Source: Pycnopodia helianthoides (lineage: Eukaryota > Echinodermata > Asteroidea > Forcipulatida > Asteriidae). Taken from it: a stretch of 64,000 nucleotides of DNA. Both the position numbers and the translations under genes were made by a program. Of this stretch, positions 32,568 to 43,085 are shown one piece after another (position 1 is the stretch's first letter; the number at the start of each line of letters is the position of its first letter). Under the pieces are notes generated by a model. That model ran no database searches. It saw only the letters and a program-made list of their open reading frames with translations, and was not told the origin of the DNA. The stretch lies in the NCBI GenBank assembly GCA_032158295.1, contig CM063262.1, positions 4,621,394 through 4,685,393 of the forward strand, read 5' to 3'.

Positions 32568-33059
32568 TTAAGACTCATACAGGATTGGTAGAGCTAACAA
32601 AATAGTCGCAGATGGTGTTCATGTTTTGGGTGATTAACCGTATACATGAAATAACAAACCTGTGAACATTTGGGCTTAATCCGTTGTGGGAGTCAGGAGA
32701 AATTAGTGAGAGAAAAAACATGCACAATTTTCAGCATGTAGACACATTGTCCTTAATTTTGGTTGTGACAACTGAAATCAGCTGTTGCATTTTTTTTATT
32801 ATTTAGGATTTTAATAGTTTTATTTGAAGATGACTTCATTTCAGAGGGAAATATTTCACACACAAAAATCACTGGCCTTGGGCCTCGACCCTCTTGTAGG
32901 ACTTTAAAAGACTGTTAAAAATCCGCGAGGCACTCATGCAAACACTATTAGGTGTGGACATTCTATGCAAATGATCCAGAAATATTCAGCCAATCACATT
33001 CTCCTCTGCAGTGTGCAAAATGCCGACTCATCCAATCCGATCCCACGATGCATTTGCAG
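32568..33059. other. Spacer between mir-125 and let-7
   Basis: It includes about 200 bp (32590-32800) that distantly resembles the interior of the TTAA families (AACAAACCTGTGAACATTTG). The rest is unrecognised. Confidence 0.4.
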
Positions 33060-33145
33060 CACCTTTTGGAAAGTTAGCAGGTTGTATAGATATCGCCTAA
33101 AGGTGTATTTCTTATCTTTACAACCGACTACCTCACACAAAGGGT
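33060..33145 (-). ncRNA. let-7: let-7 precursor hairpin with divergent 5p arm
   Basis: The 5p arm at 33135-33114 (minus) starts TGAGGTAGT, keeping the full let-7 seed GAGGTAG, but differs from canonical let-7 at positions 10 (A to C), 18 (T to A) and 21 (T to A). The 3p arm at 33089-33068 reads CTATACAACCTGCTAACTTT, a typical let-7 3p. The loop is 24 nt and the lower stem CCTTT/AAAGG extends pairing. Substitutions 10 and 18 are not compensated on the 3p arm, so they add a C/U and an A/A mismatch. Its place between mir-100 and mir-125 confirms identity. The 5p arm should still silence seed-matched let-7 targets. Confidence 0.94.
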
Positions 33146-33384
33146 ATGCCTCTTAGTAAGTGTGCCGACGACGTCTGGATTAAAAAGTCTGCCTGCAAAG
33201 AATATTTCAAAATTAAATTGTGAAACGACATTATTGAATAAAGCCTTGAACTCTTATTTTTCTTTCTTTCACAAATGACTGTTCTGGAGAGATGAGATTT
33301 GACAAATGTGAAAATTCCTGACAAATTGGCACGGTGGGTCTGGGTTCCCGTATTCCATACCCAGAGCTTGGCAGATGTTTACCA
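33146..33384. other. Spacer upstream of let-7 in the host transcript
   Basis: Nothing recognised. It lies in an intron or primary-transcript segment between mir-100 and let-7. Confidence 0.4.
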
Positions 33385-33560
33385 TTCAGGAGGTTTACAG
33401 ACTCTCTGCATCACCAGAAATACAAAACTACAGGTTTGGACGCAACGTGGACTATTTCTTTCTCCCTTTGATGACCCCTTTTCAAGAAACTTTGAAGGCT
33501 CAAGGAGATTTTGAAAAAAATCCTGAAATCACAAAAAATTTCCCGAGAAAATCACAAACC
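33385..33560. repeat. Interspersed repeat shared with 39985-40155
   Basis: TTTACAGACTCTCTGCATCACC, then ACAAAACTACAGGTTTGGAC, then AATCCTGAAATCA recur in the same order at 39985-40155 (ACAAAACTACAGGGTTGGAC). Confidence 0.7.
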
Positions 33561-33959
33561 TGTATTTCATATAAGGCTGTTGTGCAACGAAGATCCTAGC
33601 CCTCCCTAATCCTCCTCGTGAATTTTTGTCAATTGCGGAGGATTGAGGACTGTATAAGCCCAAATAACAATTACTGATTCACTGGGCCAGGCCTACCAAT
33701 CTTATCCGAGTCCAAACATGTCGGTGTGAAGCAACAAGAGAGTAAGGGATAGTGGAGGACTGGGGGTCACCTCTGGGCAAGTGGGCCTAGGAAACAAGGG
33801 CTTTAATAAAATTTCTTCAGCTAAGAAGCTAGATATTTTTCGAGTTCAAGTGGTTTTTTTTTCTTTTCTCGTTTTCGATACCTGGGCAAGACTTGCACAG
33901 CCCTAATGGAAAACACTAAACCTGTACATGGAATGAGAGATTGAATAGATCAATCTTAA

Positions 33960-34294
33960 AGGTATTGTACACTTTTGGTAAGCAGCTCAAAATCAGTGTC
34001 CACATTTTGTGTGATTAAACATATGCATGAACATACAAACCTGTGAAAGTTTGAGCTCAATTGGTCATCGAGGTCACGAGAAAATAGTGAAAAGAGATCT
34101 TATGTGTTTTCTGTTTTTTCAAATTATCGCGCGCGATAATTACTATTGTTTTACTCGTTTCTCAGAAAAGATAGCATTTTAGGCAGAAATATTTTCAGGA
34201 ACCCTTTCTACCATTACTTACTTTAAATCATGTAAGTTATGTGTGAATCTGTGAACATTGTGTTTTTCGATCTTACCAATAGTGTACAGGGCCT
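33960..34294 (+). mobile_element. Complete F2 TTAA MITE
   Basis: TTAA on both sides, with ends AGGTATTGTACACTTTTGG and GTGTACAGGGCCT. The interior carries the palindromic core ATTATCGCGCGCGATAAT. Confidence 0.9.
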
Positions 34295-34842
34295 TTAAGA
34301 TGGCGCTTGTATGAGGAAAATATCTTTCAAATTCCTCGACTAATCTGGTGATGATGATTCTGCGTTTTGAAGTACATGGATTGCATAGACGGAAAAAAAA
34401 ATTAATAATAAATTTAAAAAAAATTCTTTGCACTGACACCTGTGGTAGTCTGCAGTGGGTTATTTTCAAATATTTTCGTTGTTTGTTTTCAAAATAAAAT
34501 TTCACAGCCACTTGCGTGAGGGGGGGGGGGGGGGTGAGCAGATGGCGGAAAATACGTGGCATTTTTAAAAATCATACTAGACCTGTTTAATCATAAACAA
34601 GGAGGCAAACACGCCTTTAAACATGTGCAAACACTGACTGTAGAGCAAACAATAACTCATTATGTTAATACTACAGGCCCTGGTATGGGTTTTCCCCGAT
34701 GCAGCAATCGACGTGCCAGCAAGTTTTGCCAACGAGGTCTGCTGGCAGTATCATTTAGAGTCCAAGTTGAGTTGGGCACAATTTTAACCAATCTTACTGC
34801 GGAATTCTCTGCTTAGGAATGGGTCCCACGGTGCAGAAAAAT
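34295..34842. other. Spacer with a G homopolymer
   Basis: A run of about 15 G lies near 34518-34533. No gene or repeat family was recognised. Confidence 0.5.
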
Positions 34843-35115
34843 ACTGCTTGGGGGTACTGCTTGGGGGTACTGCTTGGGGGTACTGCTTGGGGGTACTGCT
34901 TGGGGGTACTGCTTGGGGGTACTGCTTGGGGGTACCGTTTGGGGTACTGCTTGGGGGTACCGTTTGGGGGGGGTATTGCTTGGAGGTACTGCATGTGGGT
35001 ACTGCATGTGGGTACTGCTTGGAGGTACTACTTTGGGGGTCCTGCTTGGGGTATTGCTTGAGGGTACTGCATGTGGGTACTGCATGTGGGTACTGCTTGG
35101 GGGTACTGCTTGGGA
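34843..35115. repeat. 13-bp minisatellite GGGTACTGCTTGG
   Basis: About 20 imperfect 13-bp units with variants GGGTACCGTTTGG and GGGTACTGCATGT. Glycine- and serine-rich frames in it are spurious. Confidence 0.93.
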
Positions 35116-35729
35116 CAGAGATCTATTTCTGCTTGTAAAAAAAGTAGCATGTATACCAGCTGTAGGTAATCTCCAGGAATATGATTACTGGCAAATACAA
35201 CAGCGCCCTCTTGAGTTCATGAAGTCCATAATGTGCCATGCAACTGATGGTCGGCCTTTTGCCAAGACGTTTTCCCTGATAGTTTCCTCACCATACAGGT
35301 AGGATTCTGCTTCTACATGTAGCTTTGCTGCCAGCACCTGAAGAGTAAATCAGAAGAGAGAAAAAAACAACATTTTTACTGATTAAAATCATTGGGAAGT
35401 ACTAAGACATACACTTTAACCATAACTTGCTTCCCTTGTTGTGAGGGCGCTGTTTGAACGTATGATGTCTTCATGGAGGGGTCTATCACTTGGTCCTAGG
35501 GGGATGTGAAGGGGGATGACACATGTGCAGGAACCCCAACTAAAATGAATCCCAGCCCAGTATATGCAATACAAGTGAAGGGATTCTCCCATAATATATA
35601 CATGCAAACGTATCCAGGCATATATCCTCACAGCCAAGACAGGAAAAAAAAAAAAAAAAAAAAATAGAATTTAAAAAAAACTTCACATAAAATTCACAAA
35701 AATGTGAAAATGTACCCAGGGCTTTTAAA
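35116..35729. other. Spacer, nothing recognised
   Basis: A plus-strand frame near 35150-35300 ends at a CATACAG/GTAGGA junction that could be a donor, but the peptide has no recognised family. An A homopolymer of about 22 lies near 35643-35664. Confidence 0.4.
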
Positions 35730-36020
35730 TAAGACCAGTCTTCTCACTTGGTGTATCTCAACATATGCATAAAATAACAAACCTGTGAAAATTTGAACTC
35801 AAGTCCGTCGAAGTTGCGAGATAAGAATGGAAGAAAAAACACCCTTGTCACACGAAGTTGTGTGTATTCAGGTGCTTGATTTCAAGACCTCACGCGTGAG
35901 GTCTGAAAATCAATTCAAATATTTTACTGAGAAACTACTTCTTTCTCGTTTCTCACAATGTTTTATACTATCAACAGCTCTCCATTGCTCGTTACCAAGT
36001 AAGTTTTTATGCTAACAATT
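35730..36020 (+). mobile_element. F3 MITE, ends lost
   Basis: AGACCAGTCTTCTCACTTGG through ATGTTTTATACTATCAACAG and CTCGTTACCAAGTAAGTTT. It matches the 32210 copy closely but lacks the terminal TTAA ends. Confidence 0.8.
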
Positions 36021-36289
36021 ATGCTAACATGTTGAGCTAATTGTTTTGCTTTTTTTTATGAGCAGCTTGATTAAATTGGGCCTTGGGAACAACATATTGT
36101 GTGCAAATTATTAAAACAGTCATCAGTAAAGTCAACAATTTAAGTCAGCGCAAATACATGTAGTCATAGAGCTTTGACAGCCTTTAGCTGTACCAGCAAA
36201 ATCCATAAGAGTCAACATCGTTAACCAGGCAAGGTCTACGTACATCGGCCATCTTTACCAATTTCCATGGACTCCACATTTCCAACCTG

Positions 36290-36490
36290 CGACCTCCGGA
36301 GCAGGCGCTCTATCGAGCTATATTTAGCCTTAATGTTGGCGGTCTCCCTATTTTGTCAGTATCTTTGTTTGATGGTGCAAGTCAGAAGCCATTCAACCTA
36401 TAACTGCCGTATAGCCAGGGATCACAACCTAAGTTTACGATACAACCTGGGAAGCGGCAGCAGAGGGATCACCTTACAGGGGATATTACT
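36290..36490 (-). mobile_element. tRNA-headed SINE, shared with 63500-63955
   Basis: CTATCGAGCTATATTTAGCC marks the degenerate tRNA head. CAGAAGCCATTCAACCT and GTTTACGATACAACCTGGG then GAAGCGGCAGCAGA are shared with the terminal SINE of the window. Confidence 0.65.
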
Positions 36491-36663
36491 CGGGTACAAA
36501 TTTACAATTAATATATATATTTGCTTTAATCACCAAATCGTTGGTTATTTAACACAATTAATAGTAAAGCATGCCGGTCTCTTTGTAAAAACGCAAAAGC
36601 AAGATGGCCTACTTTTGCAAACATCTATCGTGTATGTCATTTACATGTACATAGTAGAGGACG
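36491..36663. other. Spacer, nothing recognised
   Basis: AT-rich spacer between a SINE and a minisatellite. Confidence 0.4.
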
Positions 36664-36776
36664 GGCATGTCACATGCATGTCACATGCATGTCACATGCA
36701 TGTCACATGCATGTCACATGCATGTCACATGCATGTCACATGCATGTCACATGCATGTCACATGCATGTCACATGC
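36664..36776. repeat. 11-bp array CATGTCACATG
   Basis: About ten perfect copies. The unit is nearly self-complementary (one central mismatch), so the whole array can fold back. Confidence 0.95.
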
Positions 36777-37241
36777 ACGCTGACGAACCCAAACTCTTCA
36801 CCAAAACACATGTGGGTCTTTCCATAAATGAGGGGGGCCAAAGCCTGACATGGTGTTATATCTCAAAAGATAATGTACTCTCTACATTCTTTGCATGTTT
36901 TAAGTGGTGGGGATAGCTCATACGTTTAATGTATAACTTCAATTTCTGGAATCAGATTTTTTGTTTTTTTATATACGATCCAAAACGATCCATCACACTG
37001 TAACGGAGACACCGGAGTCTCAGTTTCCTGTTACCGTGGGAAACTCGAGACTTGTTTTGCCATAAATTAGTAGGGTTTCATTGAAAATTAAAATTTCACA
37101 GGGTAATATGTAAACATCATTGGTATACTGTCATTATTATTTTCAGTGAAAACCTTCAAACGTAGGCCAAGAAGTAAAAGCCAACAGTTTCAGGCGTAAC
37201 CGAGACACTGGTGTCTTTGTTACACCCTGACTCAAAAAGTC

Positions 37242-37496
37242 CTCTCTACCTTATTATGCATCATAAATATATCTGATCTTCTCCGTAAATACATTCCTGT
37301 TCGTCCTCTTCGTTCTGCTGGCCAATCCCTACTGACGCAAACTACTTTTTCCACTAAATTTTATGGTCAAAGAGCCTTCAACTTCATTGCACCTTCGTTA
37401 TGGAATGACTTACCACTTCATATTCGCCAAGCTGGCTCTCTTCAGATTTTCAAGAGACTTTTAAAAACTCATTTGTTTGAATCTTTAGTTGTGTAA
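37242..37496 (+). pseudogene. C-terminus of a non-LTR retrotransposon ORF2
   Basis: The frame 37242-37496 reads SDLLRKYIPVRPLRSAGQ, then TTFSTKFYGQRAFNFIAPSL, then WNDLPLHIRQ and FKRLLKTHLF with a stop. This block (LRS, YGxRAF, APxLWNxLP, FKxxLKTxLF) is the conserved end of reverse-transcriptase polyproteins of CR1/L2/Jockey-type LINEs. No upstream RT is left, so it is a 5'-truncated copy. The following 3' tail has GCGCATAAAGGCTTCTGC. Confidence 0.85.
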
Positions 37497-37969
37497 CTTG
37501 CTTTGATATTCATTTCATTGTTTTGTGTTGCGCATAAAGGCTTCTGCATTGTGCGCTATGTAACTATCTCGTATTGTTATTATCATTATAAATGTCTGAA
37601 TGTAGCAAAGTGCATAGTAATACATGCTACATGTACGTAGTAGGTATTACATATGAGGAGAATAAATTTTAAAAAGGCATAACTAACAAATTTTTGTTTG
37701 GGGGCATAATATTCAGAGATGCAGTCTGTTCGTGAAATTGCAAAATGCAATTACTGTGATGACTGCCCACTTTCCAATTACTGTAATCAAGAAATGAAGC
37801 AGCCATTTGTGACGGCTTACAGTCATGTTTTTAAGGCAAGAAGTAAACAAAAGAACCTCAACTATCTAGAAAAAAAATGATTTTTTGGGACTTGCCCTTC
37901 CATTATGAAAACGGTTACAATGCATATATCTTTTTTTTTTCAGTGATGTATTTTTTTCCTGACATTATA

Positions 37970-38349
37970 GGCAAGATATACTTTGGGTAATTGTCAAAGA
38001 CTAGTATCCCCACTCGGTGTATCCCAACATATGCTTAACTAACAAGCCTGTGAAAATATGGGTTCAATTGGTCATCGAAGTTGCAAGAAAATAATGAAAG
38101 GAAAAAAAGCCTTGTTGCATAGAATTGTGTGCTTTCAATGCCTGAAAAGGCTTCATGCCTGAAGCCTTTCTCAGATTCAAATACTTTTAAGTGAGAAATG
38201 ATTACCTCTTTCTCAAAAAAACTACATTACTTCAGAAGGAGTCATTTCTCACAATGTTTAATACTATCAGCAGCTCTTAGGTGCTCCTTACCGAGTAAGT
38301 TTTGATGGTAACATACTTCTTGAGTAATTACCAAAAGTATCCACTGCCT
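37970..38349 (+). mobile_element. F3 TTAA MITE, diverged
   Basis: AATTGTCAAAGACTAGTATC, GTGCTTTCAATGCCTGAAAA and an AAAGTATCCACTGCCTTTAA end. It has an extra palindrome AAGGCTTCATGCCTGAAGCC in the middle, shared with the 49234 copy. Confidence 0.82.
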
Positions 38350-39531
38350 TTAAAATCCCTCTGCTGTAAAATAAAAATACACAACTGAGCTTGTTGAAAT
38401 GTCAATATCCCAAAAATCCCTTCCCCCAAATGCTTTGAACCAAAATGACAAAGTAAACCAAGTTCTTGTTGAATGAATTTAAATCTACAAGGTTGGAGTG
38501 AATTTGAAATTCTTTATAGTTATGCATCAGGGATTTATAAGAAAATATTGCTTGGTTTTACCCAGACATCTATGTGTGTAAAGCACTGTACACTCAATGT
38601 TCAGCACAAATAAAAAATTATTAAAAAAAATGAAATTGTTGCGGTACCCGTTGCTAAAATATAGGATTCAAACTCAGGGGCGTAGCTAGGACTTTTTCAT
38701 GGCCATGTTTAAACGTGCGATTATAAACAGTCAGAAGTGATTAAACATGACCTGACCTTATCAAGTCAAAAGAGGGCGCTATCAGACAATTGCACGGAGC
38801 GTGCAAATTTCACGGCCCAATTTAAGTTGATAGGTTGCATATTTGCTAGCAAGTTTGAAACTTGCGCGTGGAGGCACTCGGCGCACGACACGTGTCTAGA
38901 AATTCAAGGAGAGAGTCAAGGTGAGCCGAAGCTAAAACTGTCAGATTTGTTCTCAACTTTTACTGGGTTTTTGGACGTTTTTAAACAGTAAAGGTATTTA
39001 TAATGGGAATCAAAGTGTGCTAAATCGGTTTAAAGTTGTTAAACACGTTGAGACTTGGTTTATGATAACTTTAACTCGACTTCATCCCGGTGAAGTTATC
39101 AAAAACCAGGCCCTCAGCGTGTTTTTAAACAACTTAAAGTTTAAAACCTCTTTCATCCTACTTTGAGATTCCCTTATTTATTTCCATTGCTCCGGCTCTA
39201 ATCTATATGGTTCCAACAGGACTGTTTTGAAAGCATTTCCTGATACTGTACATGTATATCCTCGTGCACGCATAAATATATGAAACACAAACCCCCCCAG
39301 ATGCGAGAATATCACTGTTTGCATGACCCAGAATCACAGATAAAGACACAGCGGCCAACATTGTCAGGGACCAGTATCCGCACTTTGTGTGACCCAACAT
39401 AAAAAAAAACCACTGTAACAAACCTGTGAAAGTTTAATCCCTTTGGAGACCATTCAATTGTGCATAATCATCACTATACGCCCAGACATGGTTTAATTCT
39501 TTTATTTTTTTAAACACTTCTATCTTGTTAA
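38350..39531. other. Spacer, nothing recognised
   Basis: About 1.2 kb without gene signals. 39001-39170 contains a weak fold-back (TAAAGTTGTTAAACACG / CGTGTTTTTAAACAACTT), possibly an old MITE. Confidence 0.45.
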
Positions 39532-39890
39532 AGGGAAGGTATACGTTTGGTAATCACTCTAAAAATGTATGGCAATAAAAACTGACTTGGTTAGAAGTAC
39601 ACAACTTTCGATAGTATAAAGCATTTTGAGAAATATTTCAATTCAAAATAATGTGGATATGGAAAAAGATGTCGGTTTTTATCCCCAAAAAATTGAATCT
39701 GATGTATTCCTATTAGGAATTATTCTTCCTGCATGGACATAACCACTCCAGATTTTTGGCGATATCTCAAAACGCTACCCCCCTTTTGAAATAAAATTTT
39801 CACAGGTTAATTTGATAGTACATTTATATAGCATTAAAACAATTGAACGGTTCCAAAAACTAAAGGTATACTTTGCACCTGTAGCCTCGA
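39532..39890. mobile_element. TTAA MITE (family F5)
   Basis: It starts after TTAA with AGGGAAGGTATACGTTTGG. The interior GATATCTCAAAACGCTACC and CTAAAGGTATACTTTGCAC match the 52147 copy. Confidence 0.75.
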
Positions 39891-39984
39891 TTTGGATTTC
39901 AATTATGACAGTCGTGGCATACGAGATCTTAAAAAAGGAGTACAGACCTGGAATCTCCCACATGTTACAATACATGAGACTTAC

Positions 39985-40155
39985 ACTCTACAGACTATGG
40001 GCATGTACATCACCGGAGACACAAAACTACAGGGTTGGACACAATAAGAACGGTCTCTTTCTCTCTTGGGTGACTGCTTATACGTCTTTCAAGACAAATT
40101 TTGAAGGCTCAGGGAGATTATGAGAAAATCCTGAAATCAGGAAGAAGAAAAAACC
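39985..40155. repeat. Interspersed repeat, second copy of 33385-33560
   Basis: Same block order as the 33385 copy. Both lie in the mir-100 to let-7 interval. Confidence 0.65.
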
Positions 40156-40176
40156 TGACAAATAACATGCCCACTG

Positions 40177-40400
40177 CTATTGCTCGATACATGTAGTATT
40201 ACATTTTGCATGGCCTGACTGAGACACCATACATGTAGTATTACATTTTGCATGGCCTGACTGAGACACCATACATGTAAGTATTACATTTTGCATGGCC
40301 TGACTGAGACACCGTACATGTAGTATTACATTTTGCATGGCCTGACTGAGACACCATACATGTAGTATTACATTTTGCATGGCCTGACTGAGACACCATA
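40177..40400. repeat. 42-bp tandem array, about five units
   Basis: The unit is TACATGTAGTATTACATTTT then GCATGGCCTGACTGAGACAC. The units are almost identical, so the expansion is recent. The 14-residue frame repeat on the minus strand is a by-product. Confidence 0.95.
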
Positions 40401-40964
40401 CCCAAAAGGTCAAAGTACTTTCGGCTATGGATGCCTTTTATAATGGCATACCCACCTGCTGGGAAAGGTGCACAACTAATTGCAAAGGTCAGTGTATTGG
40501 GTCCAGAGATTAAAAGCGGCTAGACTTGCCAAGGTCACCTGCAGTCTGCTGACAAGGTCACTCTGGAAGGTCACTGGGGGCCCCCCATGGGTGTCGTAGC
40601 TTCACCATAATCTGCAGCAGGGAAAACAACATTTACATACGTTTTTTTTAGACCCTGTAAATCAACCAGGACGTCACCGTGTTAGGTCAACCCAGTGACC
40701 CGCTTTATTCACTTTATCTTGTTGTTCGTCATTTTGTACACAAATTTTTCATTTATACAGAGATCCCAAATGCATAATCAGAGCATAACCTAGCACTGTG
40801 ATCAGAGGTGTGATTGTGTTAAAACCCTGCAGCGATCAGGACCTGTTCGGTTGCAACACCCCATGTGGTCTACTGTCAGCCATTACGCTGACAAGCTTTT
40901 TTCCATAGGTCAACCTTTTTTTGTTACTAAATTGTTTTGGCATAAACAACCGCTGGTGGCCACA
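40401..40964. other. Spacer, nothing recognised
   Basis: No gene, RNA or repeat family was recognised. Confidence 0.45.
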
Positions 40965-41310
40965 TTGTTTGACCACTCAAGCGTGAAGCACACATTCTTA
41001 CACAACAGAACGCTTTCCTTCAAAGGCCATTTTTTTTTACACACTCTATTATCTCCATGAAGATTTTGTTTTACAGCAAAATAAGTAGAACAAAAGTTCT
41101 AACTTATTGAATTCCCTTGCGTTAATCTTAAAATCATTGCGATCGATCGGCCAATAAATGTCAAAGTTCTTTGTCTTTCTTTCCAGAGTGTGATCTGTAA
41201 TCCCCAACCACATGGCACTCCGTGGTTGTTTTGCATTTCGGATCTTTCAACTCCAATTTGAAGAGATTGCTTATTAAAAAAAAATAGCAACCTTATTTTA
41301 CTTTTACTGT
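40965..41310 (-). mobile_element. Non-repeat half of the array-bearing element, copy B
   Basis: The reverse complement of this segment matches 18393-18612 (AAGCGTGAAGCACACATTCTT, TCTTTCTTTCC, AGTGTGATCT). The 45-bp array follows on the same side as in copy A. Confidence 0.75.
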
Positions 41311-41399
41311 CAGTGGAAAGATCCTATCTTTCTCTTTTTCCAATAATGGTAAGCTTGGGTACAGAGGCTAAACATGGACAAATCTTGTAAGCTTGGTCG

Positions 41400-41935
41400 A
41401 CTAAAATCACCAATGGTAAGGATGAGGGGGTATGAGTGCAGAGGATGAAGTCACCTATGGTAAGGAAGAGGGGGTATGAGTGCAGTGGACTAAAGTCACC
41501 TATGGTAAGGAAGAGGGGGTATGAGTGCAGTGGACTAAAGTCATCTATGGTAAGGAAGAGGGGTATGAGTGCAGTGGACTAAAGTCACCTATGGTAAGGA
41601 AGAGGGGGTATGAGTGCAGGGACTGAAGTCACTATGGTAAGGAAGAGGGGGTATGAGTGCAGTGGACTAAAGTCACCTATGGTAAGGAAGAGGGGGTATG
41701 AGTGCAGGGGACTGAAGTCACCTATGGTAAGGAAGAGGGGGTAGATCAGTGGACTAAAGTCACTATGGAAAGGAGGGGGTAGAGTGCAGGACTGAAGTCA
41801 CCTATGGTAAGGAAGAGGGGGTATGAGTGCAGAGGACTAAAGTCACCTATGGTAAGGAAAGGGGTGTGCAGGATGAATCACAAGGAAGGAAGAGGGGTAT
41901 GAGTGCAGAGGACTGAAGTCACCTATGGTAAGGAT
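41400..41935. repeat. 45-bp tandem array, second locus
   Basis: About 12 units of CTATGGTAAGGAAGAGGGGG then TATGAGTGCAGTGGACTAAA, the reverse complement of the RSPH1 intron 4 unit. Some units have small deletions, which may be real or from assembly. Confidence 0.95.
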
Positions 41936-42487
41936 AGAAACAGTTTGTGATGTACCTTTCTTTAGAAAAATCATGTTCACCAAATGTACAGCCTTCACTA
42001 AATATTTTCAAGTACTGGAACATAGTCTTTGTACTTTTATCAATATTGTTGGTATGCTGTAAGGTTTTCAATTTTTTTAAAGAATTTTTTTTGACTTTTT
42101 TCCCGTTAGTTTGTGGAATTTGCGATCTTGAAGCCCAACCGAACCAACAACTCGATTACAGTTTGGTTCAAACAGCTGTGTCACAGCGGTTGAACTGAAT
42201 GCACGAAAAACGCTTAAATCTCAAACATTCTGGTTGGGGTCGCCAAAACACGCCCCCCCCCCCCACTGTAGCTTTTCACAAGGATTTGAAATGGGCCTCC
42301 ATCACCATCCTTAGGCAGCGACTAAAAGTTCTTCCAAATTATCTCAAATCTCGGGCAAGTGTTGCAATTTGGTCTGGCCGCAGCTGCATGCCTTCGAAAG
42401 GGCATCACTTTGTGGAGAAATTGTCTGATTATATACGGGTCTCTCCTTTTTAAACATCGAGGAACTGCAACTGCGTGATGCACAGGT
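41936..42487. other. Segment downstream of mir-100
   Basis: No repeat or gene recognised apart from a C homopolymer near 42254-42264. It belongs to the host primary transcript. Confidence 0.4.
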
Positions 42488-42568
42488 CTTACCCACTCAA
42501 GACCCATGGATTCGAACCTGTGATTGGAAGTCAGCACAAGTTCGGATCTACGGGTTCAGGTTGGCAAG
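42488..42568 (-). ncRNA. mir-100: mir-100 precursor hairpin (mir-10/99/100 family)
   Basis: The 5p arm at 42556-42535 (minus) starts AACCCGTAGATCCG and equals canonical miR-100 at all 22 positions as I know it. The 3p arm at 42522-42501 starts CACAGGTTCGAATCC and pairs along its length with a few G-U or mismatch positions. The loop is 12 nt. A further stem CTTGCC/GGTAAG at the base sets the 81-nt precursor. It is the first member of the cluster, 9.3 kb before let-7. Seed ACCCGTA defines the family. Confidence 0.97.
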
Positions 42569-42729
42569 AAGTTTACTTGCTGTTGTTGTTGCACTTTTGA
42601 CTCTCCCTCCCTGTGTGGCGGTTGGGGTTCCAATGTTCGTAACTGAGAAACACTGGACTGCTGCCATTAATTTCATTGCTGCAGAGGCACAACAAACAAG
42701 TAGCTTGAAGTACAAAAAAGGATAACATG

Positions 42730-42862
42730 TTTGCTTACCAAAACAAGGTTACCAGCTAACGCACCATGTCACATGTATCATCTGTGACTGGTGTCCAGCT
42801 CATTTTTTGCTTAGCAGCAAACTCTTAAGCAATAATTTCTGCTTAAGCAGAGCTACAAATTT
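42730..42862. mobile_element. Partial F1 MITE just upstream of mir-100
   Basis: GCTTACCAAAACAAGGTTACC, ACATGTATCATCTGTGACTGG and a GCTTAAGCAGAGCTACAAAT end. It lies about 160 bp from the mir-100 hairpin. Confidence 0.7.
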
Positions 42863-42954
42863 GGTAGACGGCCTCAAACACGTTTTTTTTTTTCAAAAGA
42901 GCAGAATGAGGGCCTTTAATAAAAAAAAAAGAGTTGTTTAAATATATTTTATCA

Positions 42955-43085
42955 TTTTCTTCAAGGAGGAAAGAGCCCGACTAAAAATTTGCTGGCTTTG
43001 TAGAACTTAGAAGTCTAAAATATGGGCTTGAGCTAAATCAATCGTTGAAAGAATGGTGCCAAGATGAAGCCAAAATAGGCCTACA
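42955..43085. repeat. Interspersed repeat shared with 47400-47515
   Basis: GGCTTTGTAGAACTTAGAAG, then ATCAATCGTTGAAAGAATGG, then AAGATGAAGCC recur at 47400-47515. Confidence 0.7.

Noticed and set aside
34819..35302. Overlapping Gly/Trp/Leu-rich open frames
   Set aside because: They are frames of a 13-bp minisatellite; the reverse-strand frames are likewise low complexity.
36267..36827. 186-residue plus-strand frame ending in CHMHVTCMS repeats
   Set aside because: It runs through a SINE copy and then the 11-bp minisatellite.
42322..42537. Minus-strand 71-residue open frame
   Set aside because: It overlaps the mir-100 hairpin, which explains the conservation. The peptide has no family.
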